Shown: positions 54,604 to 64,000 of the stretch, piece after piece
Numbering within the stretch: position 1 is the stretch's first letter
Layout of the letters: every line of letters starts with the position of its first letter
Assembly (NCBI GenBank): GCA_964016985.1
Contig: OZ024828.1
Location: forward strand, 8,894,610-8,958,609
Length of the DNA: 64,000 bases
Source: Anodontia alba
Lineage: Eukaryota > Mollusca > Bivalvia > Lucinida > Lucinidae
Direction of reading: 5' to 3'
Notes under the pieces: generated by a model
The model's input: only the letters and a program-made list of their open reading frames with translations
What the model was told of the DNA's origin: nothing
Database searches by the model: none
Program-made: the position numbers and the translations under genes

Positions 54604-54757
54604 CAGCCGTCTTTGATGTGCTCCTATCCTGGAACTCATTACTCCAGCCGATGAGAGAGATGAGACTGATGACGAGAGTGGAGCAACCGTCTCTGATGTG
54701 CCTCCTATCCTGGAACTCATTACCCCAGCTGATGAGAGAGATGAGACTGATGATGAG
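54604..54757 (+). pseudogene. PHD/FLYWCH gene, exon C: acidic tandem duplication, frameshifted
   Basis: Two copies of a ~78-base unit (start about 54604 and 54683). The second reads SDVPPILELITPADERDETD, followed by DE and the donor GAG|GTAATG in phase 0. The first copy lacks one C after GATGTG (54620/54621), which breaks the frame. Only AG dinucleotides directly after the CA repeat could serve as acceptor, and neither gives phase 0. Presented as a decayed linker exon; in the other frame it is open but reads as non-acidic nonsense. Confidence 0.45.
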
Positions 54758-55394
54758 GTAATGCCACCTTTGTTGGAATTTTGGGTGAGTAGACAAACTG
54801 GCGCGAAATGGCTAGGAAGAAGTAAATTTTCCTACTTAAGTGTCTCAGAGTAGGCAGAAGGATAATAATTTTGAATAAATACATAAAAGCAACAGATTTT
54901 TGTTGTTGTTTTTTTTTTCAGTGTAAGATCGAATTTATTTCACTGATGAACGCCACTCGCGAAAATAATATAACACTGAAAAAAAAAATCGAACATCCTC
55001 CATATTTTACCTTTTCAAGTGTTTTATCAAATCTTGCATATGCTGATGTAAAGAAATATAGTTTTAATATTAGCATACTTTCATTTCAGGCGGAATAAGG
55101 AGGATATTTTAGAAACGTTTCTATTCAAGTTTTTTTTTTTTTTTTTTTTTATTTTTTTTTTTACATAACATGTGTTATGAGTATTTGTTAGATTAACCTC
55201 CACGAGGAAATTTTAATGAATATGGCACACTGTCCTAAAATTATTCCAACCACGCTTCTATATTTGGAGTTATGCCTTAGAAATGGGAAAGAATGGATGA
55301 GAAACAACTCGGAAACGAAATACACCCCGTAATTTTCACTGGCAATCATGAACGCACAAAACAGTGAAAATTTAACATAGAGGGGATATCCACA

Positions 55395-55534
55395 TATTAT
55401 TATTATTTCTGCACGAAAACATATGTTGTGGCCTCGGCGCTTCTGATGCATACCCACAACGTATGTTTTCGTGCAGAAATAAGAAAAATATCAGTACTTT
55501 TTGGATGAAAACGCGCCTTCTCTGGAGCAATGTT
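55395..55534. mobile_element. PAL-1 MITE next to an exon
   Basis: Arms CACGAAAACATATGTTGTGG / CCACAACGTATGTTTTCGTG, right end CTTCTCTGGAGCAATG. It stops ~12 bases before the acceptor of exon D. Confidence 0.82.
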
Positions 55535-55546
55535 ATTTATTTTCAG

Positions 55547-55678
55547 GGACGAGACTCGGAAATAGAACCAGCGGAGAGAGAAACAATCGGTAACATCTCC
55601 AGCTTCATCGCCGTGCCTGTTGCGGAATCTACTTCCAACTTGCCCCTGCACCAGACATCCCCTATCCAAAAGATCGAG
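55547..55678 (+). pseudogene. PHD/FLYWCH gene, exon D: linker
   Basis: TTATTTATTTTCAG, then 132 bases (44 codons, phase 0 to 0), donor GAG|GTGAAT. Reads GRDSEIEPAERETIGNISS onward, a polar linker without a known domain. Length and phase fit exons B/C and E. Confidence 0.6.
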
Positions 55679-55704
55679 GTGAATGAAAGTACTGACATCG
55701 ATGT

Positions 55705-55732
55705 AGACATAATAATAATAATAATAATAATG
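55705..55732. repeat. (ATA)n microsatellite
   Basis: About nine units just after exon D. Confidence 0.9.
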
Positions 55733-56423
55733 TCTTTATTTTACGAGGATGACATATTTAGCAAACAGTGTACTAATCTAACATATGGTCCTCTTTAAAA
55801 ACTTCTAACAATATATAGACCAGTCTATCGAGGACCTTGTAAGTCAATCTATCTCTTCGTCAACTGAAACACATACTAACTTTTTTCCTTTTATGAAAGG
55901 TGACTTTTGACCATCCTGTATCCCGTTGTCCGTCGTCCGCCCATGCGTCAACATTTCCATCAAAACCTTTTTATTACTACTTGCTCAGCTTTGAAAAGGG
56001 AATAAATAGAAGATACTTACCCTTTCGATGCGAATACCAGAAATACATTCATCAAATGCTCTGAAATATTAGTAATTTCACGAGTGCGAGGCACGAGTGA
56101 AATTACGTTTTATTAGAAGAAATGAAATTATTTATGGTATTTAGTTTAAAAGTGATATTTTCTGTTTACGTCTGCTCAGGTAACGATGAAGACTACCGGC
56201 GTATTCCGAAACGTAATAAGAAAAATATCTATAACAATAAATAAAGATAAAACCATAAAGATAAAATACGATAACATGCAATTTTTGGTACATGTAATTG
56301 TATGTTCATAATGATCCTATTATAGCCTTTATAATGCAACGGTGTTGTATGATTGTTTACTGAGGGTGCGATCTGGAGTTTATTCCTGATACACAGTGTT
56401 TTCAGAAATGCAATTTATTCCAG

Positions 56424-56554
56424 GCATTGGAAACTTCAGCTTCAGAAGAGACAGCTACACAGAATGAAACAATCATGGTACAACCGGCCGTTGATACATC
56501 TTCCTTTGATATTGGGAACATTACATACGCCCGCCCTAGACAGCTTGCAGAAGA
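56424..56554 (+). pseudogene. PHD/FLYWCH gene, exon E: linker
   Basis: ATTTATTCCAG, 131 bases, donor AGA|GTAAAT at 56555. Reads ALETSASEETATQNETIMVQ onward to ARPRQLAE and ends in phase 2. The next in-frame codon would be TAA if unspliced, so splicing here is needed. Joining to exon F restores Glu-Ser in frame. Confidence 0.6.
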
Positions 56555-56740
56555 GTAAATGTAACATTTTTATATTTAATGCGTTTCAACGAATTACTGT
56601 GATTTTCCTGTGAAATTGCAATCAATAATCCCATTAAAATTTATTTTATTTCACTGTAAAAATGGAATTTTCTTGAGTCTAAAATCTCGCAAAAGGCTCT
56701 GATATTATGTTAAGTGCTTAACGTTCCGCACTCGAATCGC

Positions 56741-56976
56741 TGACATCACCTACTGCGCTAACGCAGATCTGCATGCGACGTCAGGCGGATTATCATCTAC
56801 TTAGGCATTTTCTCAGTGTGCGTATTTTGTTTTGTGTCGATATAAAATGTACTTGTCCTGATCATGTCACTTACTGCGCAGACGTAGCTCTGCATGCGAC
56901 GTCATGCAGATTATCATCTTAGGCATTTTTAACGCGTATCCTATTTTATACAGATTTAAAATGTACTTAGTCTGAT
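56741..56976. repeat. Tandem duplication with CRE-like motif
   Basis: Two ~118-bp copies. Each contains CTGCATGCGACGTCA and GATTATCATCT and ends TAAAATGTACTT. The GACGTCA core in each resembles half of an ATF/CREB site. Confidence 0.85.
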
Positions 56977-57055
56977 TGTCCAACATTATGCGCATGAACA
57001 CACTGAACCAGATCAAATTTACGCGAAATGGCTAGAACAACAAAAACAAATAAAC

Positions 57056-57086
<31 letters not shown>

Positions 57087-57330
57087 AAAAAGAGAACTTT
57101 CCGTTTAACCTATTTATGCCTTGTGGACTCTTTTGTCTCTACATTTTGGACTGGTCGATGGCCATGTTTTACGGAAATCTGGTATTTAGTGTAAAAATAA
57201 TCGTAGATCCTGATCAGAAACGCATTATGTGGAGTCTGACCTGGGTCTACACTGTTTGTATTTTTGAGACGCTAATTATAAGTTTATACTAAACTTTCTT
57301 TAAGATTAGTATAAATATATTTTAAAACAG

Positions 57331-57628
57331 GTCGCTGATAGACAGCACGTTACACATGGAAGGGCCTGATGAGGCAGAAGTAACGTTCCAAGTCGTCGAG
57401 TGTGGTACTCAGCGAGGAAAAAGGAAGCTTGTGTCTAGTGACGGGTTTACATTCACTTTGAAGAGACAGAACAGAGGGGAAACAGTTGAGTGGCGATGTG
57501 CCATTAGAAACTAGACGGTGACATGCCCTGTAACCATCCAACAGCGTGGAAATTACTTCGTGCAGCACAAAGACCACCTGCATGTTGCTAGACCGGGTAT
57601 TTTGAGAGCCGTTGAAATCCAGAAGAAG
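57331..57628 (+). pseudogene. PHD/FLYWCH gene, exon F: FLYWCH zinc finger with in-frame TAG
   Basis: TTTTAAAACAG, 298 bases, donor AAG|GTGAGT. The frame set by exon E gives FQVVECGTQRGKRKLVSSDG, then the FLYWCH pattern: GFTFTLKR, WRC, (stop), VTCPV, HKDHLH. This is the WRKY-GCM1-like C2H2 zinc-binding fold, DNA-binding, frequent next to MULE transposase domains and in host regulators. The TAG at 57512-57514 lies between the first and second Cys, where related domains have a Lys or similar residue. The frame continues perfectly after it to the donor. No transposase or other C-terminal domain is found downstream before the right inverted repeat. Confidence 0.75.
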
Positions 57629-57892
57629 GTGAGTTTCATTTCGCTGATGTATTTTACTATTCAGATTTTTTTTAACGAAACAATGACACGAAGAAAACAA
57701 CTGATTTCACATGCACAAATTACGTTATGTAACGCCCAGGTGAGCTTGCACATTTCTCAGAACGGTAGCAATTCGTGTTAAATAGGTACATACGATTATC
57801 GGTATTTACACTCAGTATCCAGACAGATCGATCTTATCTTAATATAACTAGATCAGATCTGACGTCGCGTAATCAAAGCGGCGTCCGATCAC

Positions 57893-58059
57893 AATACAGT
57901 AAGAGGTGTCTTTTCGGATTTTTTATGGGCCGATTGGTCTTTTGCAATTTGGGCCGAGTTGTCTTCTGAAATTGGGACGACTTGGGCCGAGTTATCTTGG
58001 GCCGACTTTTTTATGGGCCGAGTTGTCCTGGGCCGACTTGTCTTTGGGCCGAGTTGTCC
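57893..58059 (-). repeat. Right arm of long inverted repeat
   Basis: Inverse partner of 51164-51339 (see the 38-base identity there). Beyond its outer edge the related motif GGGTCGTTTCGGCC continues to about 58135. On the left a GGGTCGTTTCGGC copy lies at 51144-51156, in the same orientation as the right one. Confidence 0.85.
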
Positions 58060-58279
58060 TGAACCCGTTTCGGTCCTGGGTCCTTTCGGTCTGGGTCGTT
58101 TCGGCCAATTTTGGGGGTGGATCGTTTCGGCCCAGTTTTAACATGGTAGGGTATCTGTACTTGTTACTTACTTGTTACTTGTGTTGGAGTTCCGGATTTG
58201 GTAGTCCCACACGCCAGAAGGCGTTTCCTCGTCCTCTAGCAGGAGGGCAAGGGCAATAATATGTTGCTGATGCCTTAAG

Positions 58280-58582
58280 TTTGTTTGTGTTGAGGTTTTA
58301 CGGCCCAGTCAACCCAATGGGGTCATGTCGAGCGCGGTCAGTTTACCTAACCACACGTTTACTGGGCAGGCTTTGTCCTCTAAGCGGTTAACCAGTATTG
58401 TGCACATTCTTTCGCCAGAAACTGACAACTGCCCTTCTTGAATCAGCGGAAGGGAGAGAATGACCGTAGAAAATATTTCATGATCAATCTCCACGAAAGA
58501 ATGTTGCCGACCTCGGCGGGGGTCGAACCCGCGACCTCCTGGTCTCCAGTCGGACGCGCATCCAACTGAGCCACCGAGGCCA
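58280..58582 (-). mobile_element. SINE-A, near full length
   Basis: TTTGTTTGTGTTGAGG to CTGAGCCACCGAGGCCAG with both promoter boxes (on the minus strand). TSD unclear (CTTAAGTT versus CTTAGTT). Confidence 0.92.
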
Positions 58583-58691
58583 GTACTTAGTTGGACAGCT
58601 CATGGAAACGAACTGTCAGATCCATTACGTCGTCGCGGGTTAATATCACGGGTTAATAAGATGCGCAGGACAAACGGACGAATGATGCCAG

Positions 58692-58694
<3 letters not shown>

Positions 58695-58742
<48 letters not shown>

Positions 58743-58988
58743 CTTTCTCGCTTCATTGTTTGGAGATATAGTAAATGGGTTTATTCAGAAACGGACAGAC
58801 GGACGTATGTACATACGTATTCCTATATATGTATGGATGGACAGATATATTTTGGGGTTTAAAGTAAATGTTTAGATAGATAGATAGATAGATAGATAGA
58901 TATTTCGCCCTTAATTAAAGGAATTGTTTGGACTAAGTAAATGGGTTTATAAAGGCGGATGGATGGAGGGATGAAAGGGTAGATTTTT

Positions 58989-59033
<45 letters not shown>
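58695..59033. repeat. Three (GATA)n blocks
   Basis: GATA arrays at 58695-58742, 58874-58902 and 58987-59033. The segments between them share AAATGGGTTTAT and ACGGACG/GGATGGA words, so the whole stretch is a diverged duplication around the microsatellite. Confidence 0.85.
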
Positions 59034-60000
59034 TAAAGAATTAATGAAAAGCGACAATCATCATATTTGTTTTGATACTTCGTAATCGATTTATCAAGAC
59101 GAGAAAAACTCGGTCCAGTTGTAATTAGTCTTTATCATTAGCAATAATCCAGATAGCAATCAATTAATTGAAGTGTGAAAACTCGTGCATGTTAATTTAA
59201 TAGGGTTTGTTTGACGTTTGACTTTGTCGGCGAATGGCGGCCGGACAATCCTTAAAGGTACAAAAAAAAAAAGAAAGAAAAACTAAAGGACATTACCTTA
59301 ATAGTGTCAAGTGGGCCATTAAACTCCAAACCAACCAACTAAAATTACCTAAAAGTTAATTGTTTAATCTGTAAAGAACTAGGCAAGTTTGTAACGACAA
59401 CATTCTAAAATAGATTTTTTCCTCAAAGAAAATAAGTCTTAACATTACTTGTAACATGAAATGTCAAGAATTGTTTTCTTTAAAAATAAATAATAAGATA
59501 AATATAAATTTTCGATATTGTCTGTTCCAAATTTGCTGGGTTCTTAAAGGGTTAAAGTGCCAATCATGTATTATAGAACAAAAACTGTGCGATTAAATAA
59601 TCTTAGCGGATGAGCAGGCTTATCTGTGACCGCTGATTGAGTATGCGCTATGACCCTGAAATGAACTGCTTTGCAACGCAAGTAAATTATATTTGCGCAG
59701 TCTGGTCAGGCCCTTTTTATAGCCAGCATACAAAATTGATATATACTGAAGTCAAATTCCAATCAGACTGTGTTACTCATTAATTGGCATAAAGCGCTTA
59801 TACGAGTAAAGTTTGACATTTCATGTGAATCGTTTGCCAGACAGCCGATTTACATGGAATGACAAGACTTATTTTCTATCAGTGCTTGATAAATAACATA
59901 GAATATCTAAGACAAAACGGGCTTAACAGAAAAAAGGCGATACCCTATCAAGCACGACCTATGACATAACTAGACTTCATCAAACAACCAATTGTTAAAC
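59034..60000. other. Intergenic with PB-2 remnants
   Basis: A PB-2-like element at about 59385-59555 (ends in TTCTTAAAGGGTTAA) and a fragment at 59810-59880 (TTGACATTTCATGTGAATCG). Otherwise nothing recognised. Confidence 0.5.
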
Positions 60001-60101
60001 TATCATGCCTTCGAAAAAAAAATCAGGCCGAAATTAGCACCCCACCCCACGCGCCCCCTTTGCTTTTTGTATCCAAGTTTACTGACTGCTCCGAGGCCAT
60101 A

Positions 60102-61442
60102 CGAGGGATGTTCGAAATGAATTACTTATTTCTATCTGGAGACTTCAAATTTCAAGTTAGCCCAAAAGTACTCATTTCATGCCCTCGAAGTACTCCCCGT
60201 GGCTAGAAATGCAAAGTTTCAGCCGATGTATCCACTTCTTGAAGGCGTCACGGTACGCTGATTTGGGCACAGTAATAAGGTACTGATGAATGGCAGATCC
60301 AAGTGCCTGTTGGGACTGGTATTTCCGCCCAGCAAGGAATGCTTTCAGTTTAGGAAATAAAAAGAAATCACATGGGGAAAGGTCTGGGGAATACGGGGGG
60401 TGAGGCAAAACAGTTACTTTTTCTTTATTCAAAAACGCCGTAACTATTGCGGAGGTATGAGCTGGGGCATTGTCATGTAGAAGACGGACATGTTTAAAAT
60501 CAGTGGGAGGGCGTCGTTTCTGATAATACTTTTTCAGTTTCTTCAGTACTACGTCTTTGTAGTACTTTCCGATGATGCTTTTGCCCTTTTTCACTGGCAC
60601 TTTTATTGCGACTCCTTCACCAGAGAAGAAGATTGCATACAAAACCTTCTTTGTACTCAAAGAACGTTTGGCAATTATTGGGCGTTTGCTTTGTTTAGTG
60701 GCCCAGATCTTATTGCTAACCTTTTCTGACGGGCTCAAAATAATGGACCCAGGTTTCATCACCTGTGGCGACATTGGCAAACTGCTTTTTGTCATATTTT
60801 GGAAACATTTGAAGCAGCTTTTTGGCCACTTTAACCCGTTGCCTCTTTTGCTCGTCAGTCAACAGATGTGGCACCCATCTAGCAGAAATATTTCTGACTT
60901 TCAAATGCTTCTTCAAAATAAGGTGAACCGTTGATAGTGATATGCCTACCTTTCGTGCAATATCACGAACTGTAAATCTGGCATCTCCTTCAATGATTTC
61001 CTTTATTTTGGAAACGATTTCTTTACGAGATGCAGATTTTGGCCTACCTGATTTCGGTGCATTTTTGATGGACTCAACACCAGACTCAAATTTCTTTTTC
61101 CACCGCCGAACTGTGTCATAAGACACACAAGAAGGTCCAAAAGCAGTAGAAATTTCAGTCATCAGCTTCTTCAAAGAACAACCAAGTTTTGTGCGAGCTT
61201 TGATGTAAGCCCGTATTTCATCTTTTTTGTCGACGGTTCTACCAGCCATTTTTACTGCAGTGGTCAATGACTGCGTGTATTCAAATGGCAAATTTTATGT
61301 CTTACACTTAGTCTAACATGTACATTTATTCACCATTGTGTAGATATTGAATAGCCCTATACAGGTATGTATTGGTTTTTATCTTGCCCCACGTGGATAT
61401 CGAGCTAGAGGACAATAAGCAATTCATTTCGAACATCCCTCG
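60102..61442 (-). mobile_element. Mariner transposon with intact TIRs
   Basis: 1341 bp. Both ends begin CGAGGGATGTTCGAAATGAA and match over ~29 bases with one mismatch. TA is duplicated at 60100-60101 and 61443-61444. Carries one transposase gene on the minus strand. Confidence 0.95.
60172..61249 (-). pseudogene. Mariner transposase, D34D, one frameshift
   Basis: Cut-and-paste transposase of the Tc1/mariner superfamily. The N-terminal part (start MAGRTVDKK at 61249; an upstream in-frame ATG at 61291 is less typical) has the helix-turn-helix pair, TVRRWKKKF and the linker GRPKS. The catalytic part has GDETWVHYFEP, LLHDNAPAHTS and YSPDLSPCDFFLF; 34 residues separate the second and third Asp, the mariner signature. 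The frame shifts at an A run (T run on plus, 60722-60725) right after EPVRK: the first frame stops at 60716 while the second continues VSNKIWATK and runs to the stop at 60172. One extra A explains it. The combined length of ~358 residues is close to the usual ~345. No other lesion is evident. Confidence 0.93.
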
Positions 61443-61880
61443 TATCTGTCAAGACCTGTGCAAAAGCTTGTCTGGATCGGGTAACCGCATAGTTGCCTTC
61501 TACGAACTGCTCTTAGACAAACGGGTGGGTTTGGGGTAAGGAGTTCATGTCTGCCAAGTAGACAGCTAACCAACGCGAGTAATTGATCCTATCCAAAAGA
61601 ATGGCAACGTTCCGCTTGTTGCTGTAAGATGCGGAGACCAGTTGCCAATGCGTTCAGCCCTGACAAAATGAAGCATCAGTGTGACCATTTCAATGTACAT
61701 ATCCCAGAAAGCAATCAGGCCAGACAATTTTCGATCCTCAGCCTTGAAAGCTTGGAACTGTTTTGTAAGGGGTGGCCGTTAACAATTCGTTAAGAGGCTG
61801 AGCGAGATCTGTGCTTTCTTTAAGTGCAGTCACTAAATCTAGTGCTTCCTGTGTCATAGTATCATTGTTTTGTGGACTCT

Positions 61881-62608
61881 GGTTATTTTGTTCAAGGCTG
61901 TACAAGAAAAGTGCTACGCCTGTCCAAGAACAGTGTCAGTATCTAGTAAAAGGTATTAAGTTACATGTAAAATCCCAACAAACAAAAAACAGAGCCTTGC
62001 AAATACATAGTGCTGCATTAGAATTACATGGCAAACAGTACTATTATTCTGCGATACCTAGGCTCAGAATCGTCTCTGAAACGCTTATTCTATAGCCCAG
62101 AGTTACGCTTATTATTAGGGGTACCCCTTAATATTTTCAAGTAGTAATTTTATGCACTACTTCACTTGGGTGACAGCACGTTTAAAATGTTTTATAGAGA
62201 CATACAGAGTGTATCCATAAAGCTTACACTGATGGGATACTGGCAAGCGAGTATGGCAACAGACATGACCAGTTTCCTCATATGTCTTTCGCTGGGCAGA
62301 TGCCTGTTAATACATATTTTCCACTGCTGTGTCACTTGTTGCATTCAAAACAGTCCCAGCATACTTGAAAATTATTAAAAAAGATATGGAATAATAAAAG
62401 AGTCATAGACTTACTTATTTGTTTCGTATTTATTTTATTATTCATCAAATACGAAATTTATATAAACGTACAAATGTGTGTCCCTATCGATTCTTAGGGT
62501 ACCTCCACATTTCGTTGCGTAACAACCTTATGCACCACCCCACAGGGTGACGACGTACCTAGAAATGTTTGAGAGGAACACTTGGAAGATATCCAGGCAT
62601 CAAACAAA
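61881..62608. other. No recognisable feature
   Basis: May contain further decayed parts of the pseudogene to the left, but no conserved motif could be read. Confidence 0.35.
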
Positions 62609-63005
62609 TTATGTGGAGGGTGTTGTACGAAGTCGCTTATTCGTGCAGCTATTGAAAACAACTCTTCGTCTATAAGGCGGTGGTCCCAGTGTTTCTCTTA
62701 CTCTGTGTAGCTTTGTGGTTAATTCTACGAGGCCATTTATATTAAGTCTTGTCTTGCGTTTTTTCCTTGTGTTTTTCAGTCCTTTTGGCATTGCGATCAC
62801 CTCTCTCGGAGAGGAGAGAGCTGGTCTGTCTGTGTGCTTTTCGTGCATTTGTTTGTTTTGCGCATGTTGGTTTGTGTCTCTTGCCTCTTCCGCTTAGTGT
62901 CAGGGAATGCATGGCTGCGACTTGTGATTGTGGCACTCCCTTGACTTTTCTTTTTACCATTCTGCTAAACGAGGAAAACAAAATTGAAGTGTAAGGCTTT
63001 ACCAA
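62609..63005 (-). other. Overlapping basic open frames, unassigned
   Basis: Two minus-strand frames (63005-62742 and 62848-62609) both read as strongly Lys/Arg-rich. A single frameshift near 62780-62830 could join them. No domain recognised; could be a gene fragment or a chance product of purine-rich sequence. Confidence 0.2.
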
Positions 63006-63419
63006 GCATTTTCTCTCTCATCATACAAGTCCAATGATCACAACTATTATAGTGAGTGTCACAACTCTGTAGATCCATTGACCTCAGTTGTTCTCATCTA
63101 TTTTATATAATAGATAAATAGAAATGACAGTATATATAGATAAATAATTATTAATGAACTATTTATGGATTTTTATGAACTCAAAACACGAATATAACCT
63201 CAATTGAACATATCATATGATATAATGTAAAATTCTCATACATTGTTACACATGTATTTGTTTTAACCTGCTGTAACAGTCTCAAACAGTTATAAACCAT
63301 AAAGATACATTTTTTTTCCTTCTTTGACGGGACGCCGCTTCCCGCTCGCCCTTCCCCTTCGCCCCTCCCCCCTCCGCCTCTTATGATCAGCCCCAATATG
63401 CAGTCCTGATAACAGAGTG

Positions 63420-63900
63420 CACATCAAAGACCTATCTTATCTAAGTGATTATGAGGTGATTCAAAGGATGTTAAAGGCATAGGTAAAATGAGGCCAAAAG
63501 TGGTATCACTCACTAATGATTTTATTGCCCCATATGTAGGCACTATGCAAGGTAGATCAAAGACATGTCCTAAAGAGGTGATTATGAATTACCAGCAGGA
63601 GGTAATAAAGAGGCCTACTAAAGGGTAATCAATATTTTGACGGGATAACACATAGTTTGGAAAACTGACTTATTTGGAGAGCAGAGTTGAATTGTTTGTC
63701 TATGTCTTTCATCCTTACAATATTAATTTAATTTAATTTATTTATAGTTTTTTTGTTTGTTTGTTTGTTTGTTTGTTTTTAAGAGGCGTCTGAAGGGTAA
63801 TGAATATTTTCAAGGAATAAAAGATAGTTTTGAAAACTGATTAATTTGGAAAGTAGATTGAAATTTTTTTATATATACAATTATTTCTTTTAAAATGTTT
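63420..63900. repeat. Diverged direct repeats and (TTTG)n
   Basis: ATCAAAGACCTATCTTATCT (63424) and a copy at 63557; AAAGGGTAATCAATATTTTG (63617) and a copy at 63793. A (TTTG)n run lies at 63748-63778. Confidence 0.7.

Positions 63901-63948
<48 letters not shown>
63896..63948. repeat. Poly-T tract
   Basis: About 50 T with a single C interruption. Confidence 0.97.
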
Positions 63949-64000
63949 CATGTATTTAATTGTTATAAAAATTTGTTGGGATAACAAATATTATGCAATG

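Larger units (their letters stand above)
60020..61880 (-). pseudogene. Decayed gene of a multi-copy invertebrate family, split by mariner
   Basis: Minus strand, in order: TQEALDLVTALKE (~61850-61815); after a frameshift near 61760, LSGLIAFWDMYIEMVTLML and VRAERIGNW (~61710-61620); after a second frameshift near 61595, DRINYSRWLAVYLADM; then a TAA at 61513-61515 and EQFVEGNYAVTRSRQAF. The mariner interrupts next. On its far side MASEQSVNLDTKSKGG (60099-60055) follows and TGA ends it. The pattern W-x-Y-IEMV ... RAER-GNW ... DR-NYSRW-VYLADM ... EQS-N-D-KSKGG is one I recall from large uncharacterised proteins in molluscs and cnidarians; function unknown. Two frameshifts and a stop mark it as a relic. 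Confidence 0.6.

Noticed and set aside
54315..54796. CVCV- and HTHT-rich frames
   Set aside because: Translation of the CA microsatellite.
54871..55098. Exon after TTTTTTTTCAG at 54921 (CKIEFISLMNATRENN)
   Set aside because: It has an acceptor but no donor in a useful place, AT-rich codons and no link to the flanking exons' phase or composition.
57906..58259. 117-codon frame rich in GPS-L-G
   Set aside because: Translation of the GGCCGA sub-repeats of the right inverted repeat.
62166..62378. 70-codon plus-strand frame
   Set aside because: No homology, splice signals or composition bias supporting coding.

Overview
This is a eukaryotic, AT-rich, repeat-dominated window, most likely from a bivalve mollusc (possibly a venerid-type clam). 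The evidence is: split genes with GT-AG introns; a metazoan Bicaudal-D gene; tRNA-derived SINEs whose 3' halves resemble, from memory, bivalve SINEs; a mariner element; many small palindromic DNA transposons; and satellite-cored elements ending in CTCACCTGAGC that I associate with clam and oyster genomes. The species call is inference; the sequence shows only animal plus mollusc-like repeats.

Layout. (1) 1-1960: tandem array with a ~155-bp monomer and a dimeric higher-order pattern. (2) 2-45 kb: no convincing protein gene. It is filled with palindromic miniature elements (MITEs), SINEs, satellites and microsatellites. For reference I use my own labels. PB-1 to PB-6 are bounded by TTAA followed by CCCTT or CTCTT and look piggyBac-like. 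PAL-1 has ATAGCTCCAGATAAG ends and a GTGGGTACTCATTAGAAG core. PAL-2 has ACGAAAACACGCC ends. PAL-3 has GGTAAATGTCCTAAAATT ends. PAL-4 has a GATC-arm hairpin near TAGGATAAATATGGTAA. PAL-5 has GGGCCCAGTTGTTCAAAGC ends. PAL-6 has TCGAGGGTTGAGCGCAAGAC ends. PAL-7 has CAGTCGACTCTCGTTATCTC ends. PAL-8 has a GCAAAAATAACAAA arm. PAL-9 has TTGTTAAGGAGGAGTATT ends. SINE-A, B and C are retroposons with target-site duplications (TSDs). A 3-kb 145-bp satellite lies at 26.1-29.1 kb.

(3) 45.4-51.0 kb, minus strand: a complete two-exon BicD (dynein adaptor) gene. Exon 1 has 72 codons; a 2.6-kb intron full of MITEs follows; one 2.2-kb exon carries the remaining 743 codons. (4) 51.16-58.06 kb: a pair of inverted repeats (~170 bp, GGCCGA-rich) enclosing, on the plus strand, phase-compatible exons of a PHD-finger/FLYWCH-zinc-finger protein. 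That gene is damaged by an in-frame TAG and a one-base deletion. The arrangement resembles a decayed long-TIR (Mutator-like) element but is not proven to be one.

(5) 58-64 kb: SINE-A, GATA microsatellites, then a D34D mariner with intact terminal repeats and one frameshift. The mariner sits inside a decayed minus-strand gene of a family I recall as multi-copy in marine invertebrates. The end of the window is low-complexity sequence.

Only BicD looks like a functioning host gene. The other protein signals are mobile-element genes or decayed copies.
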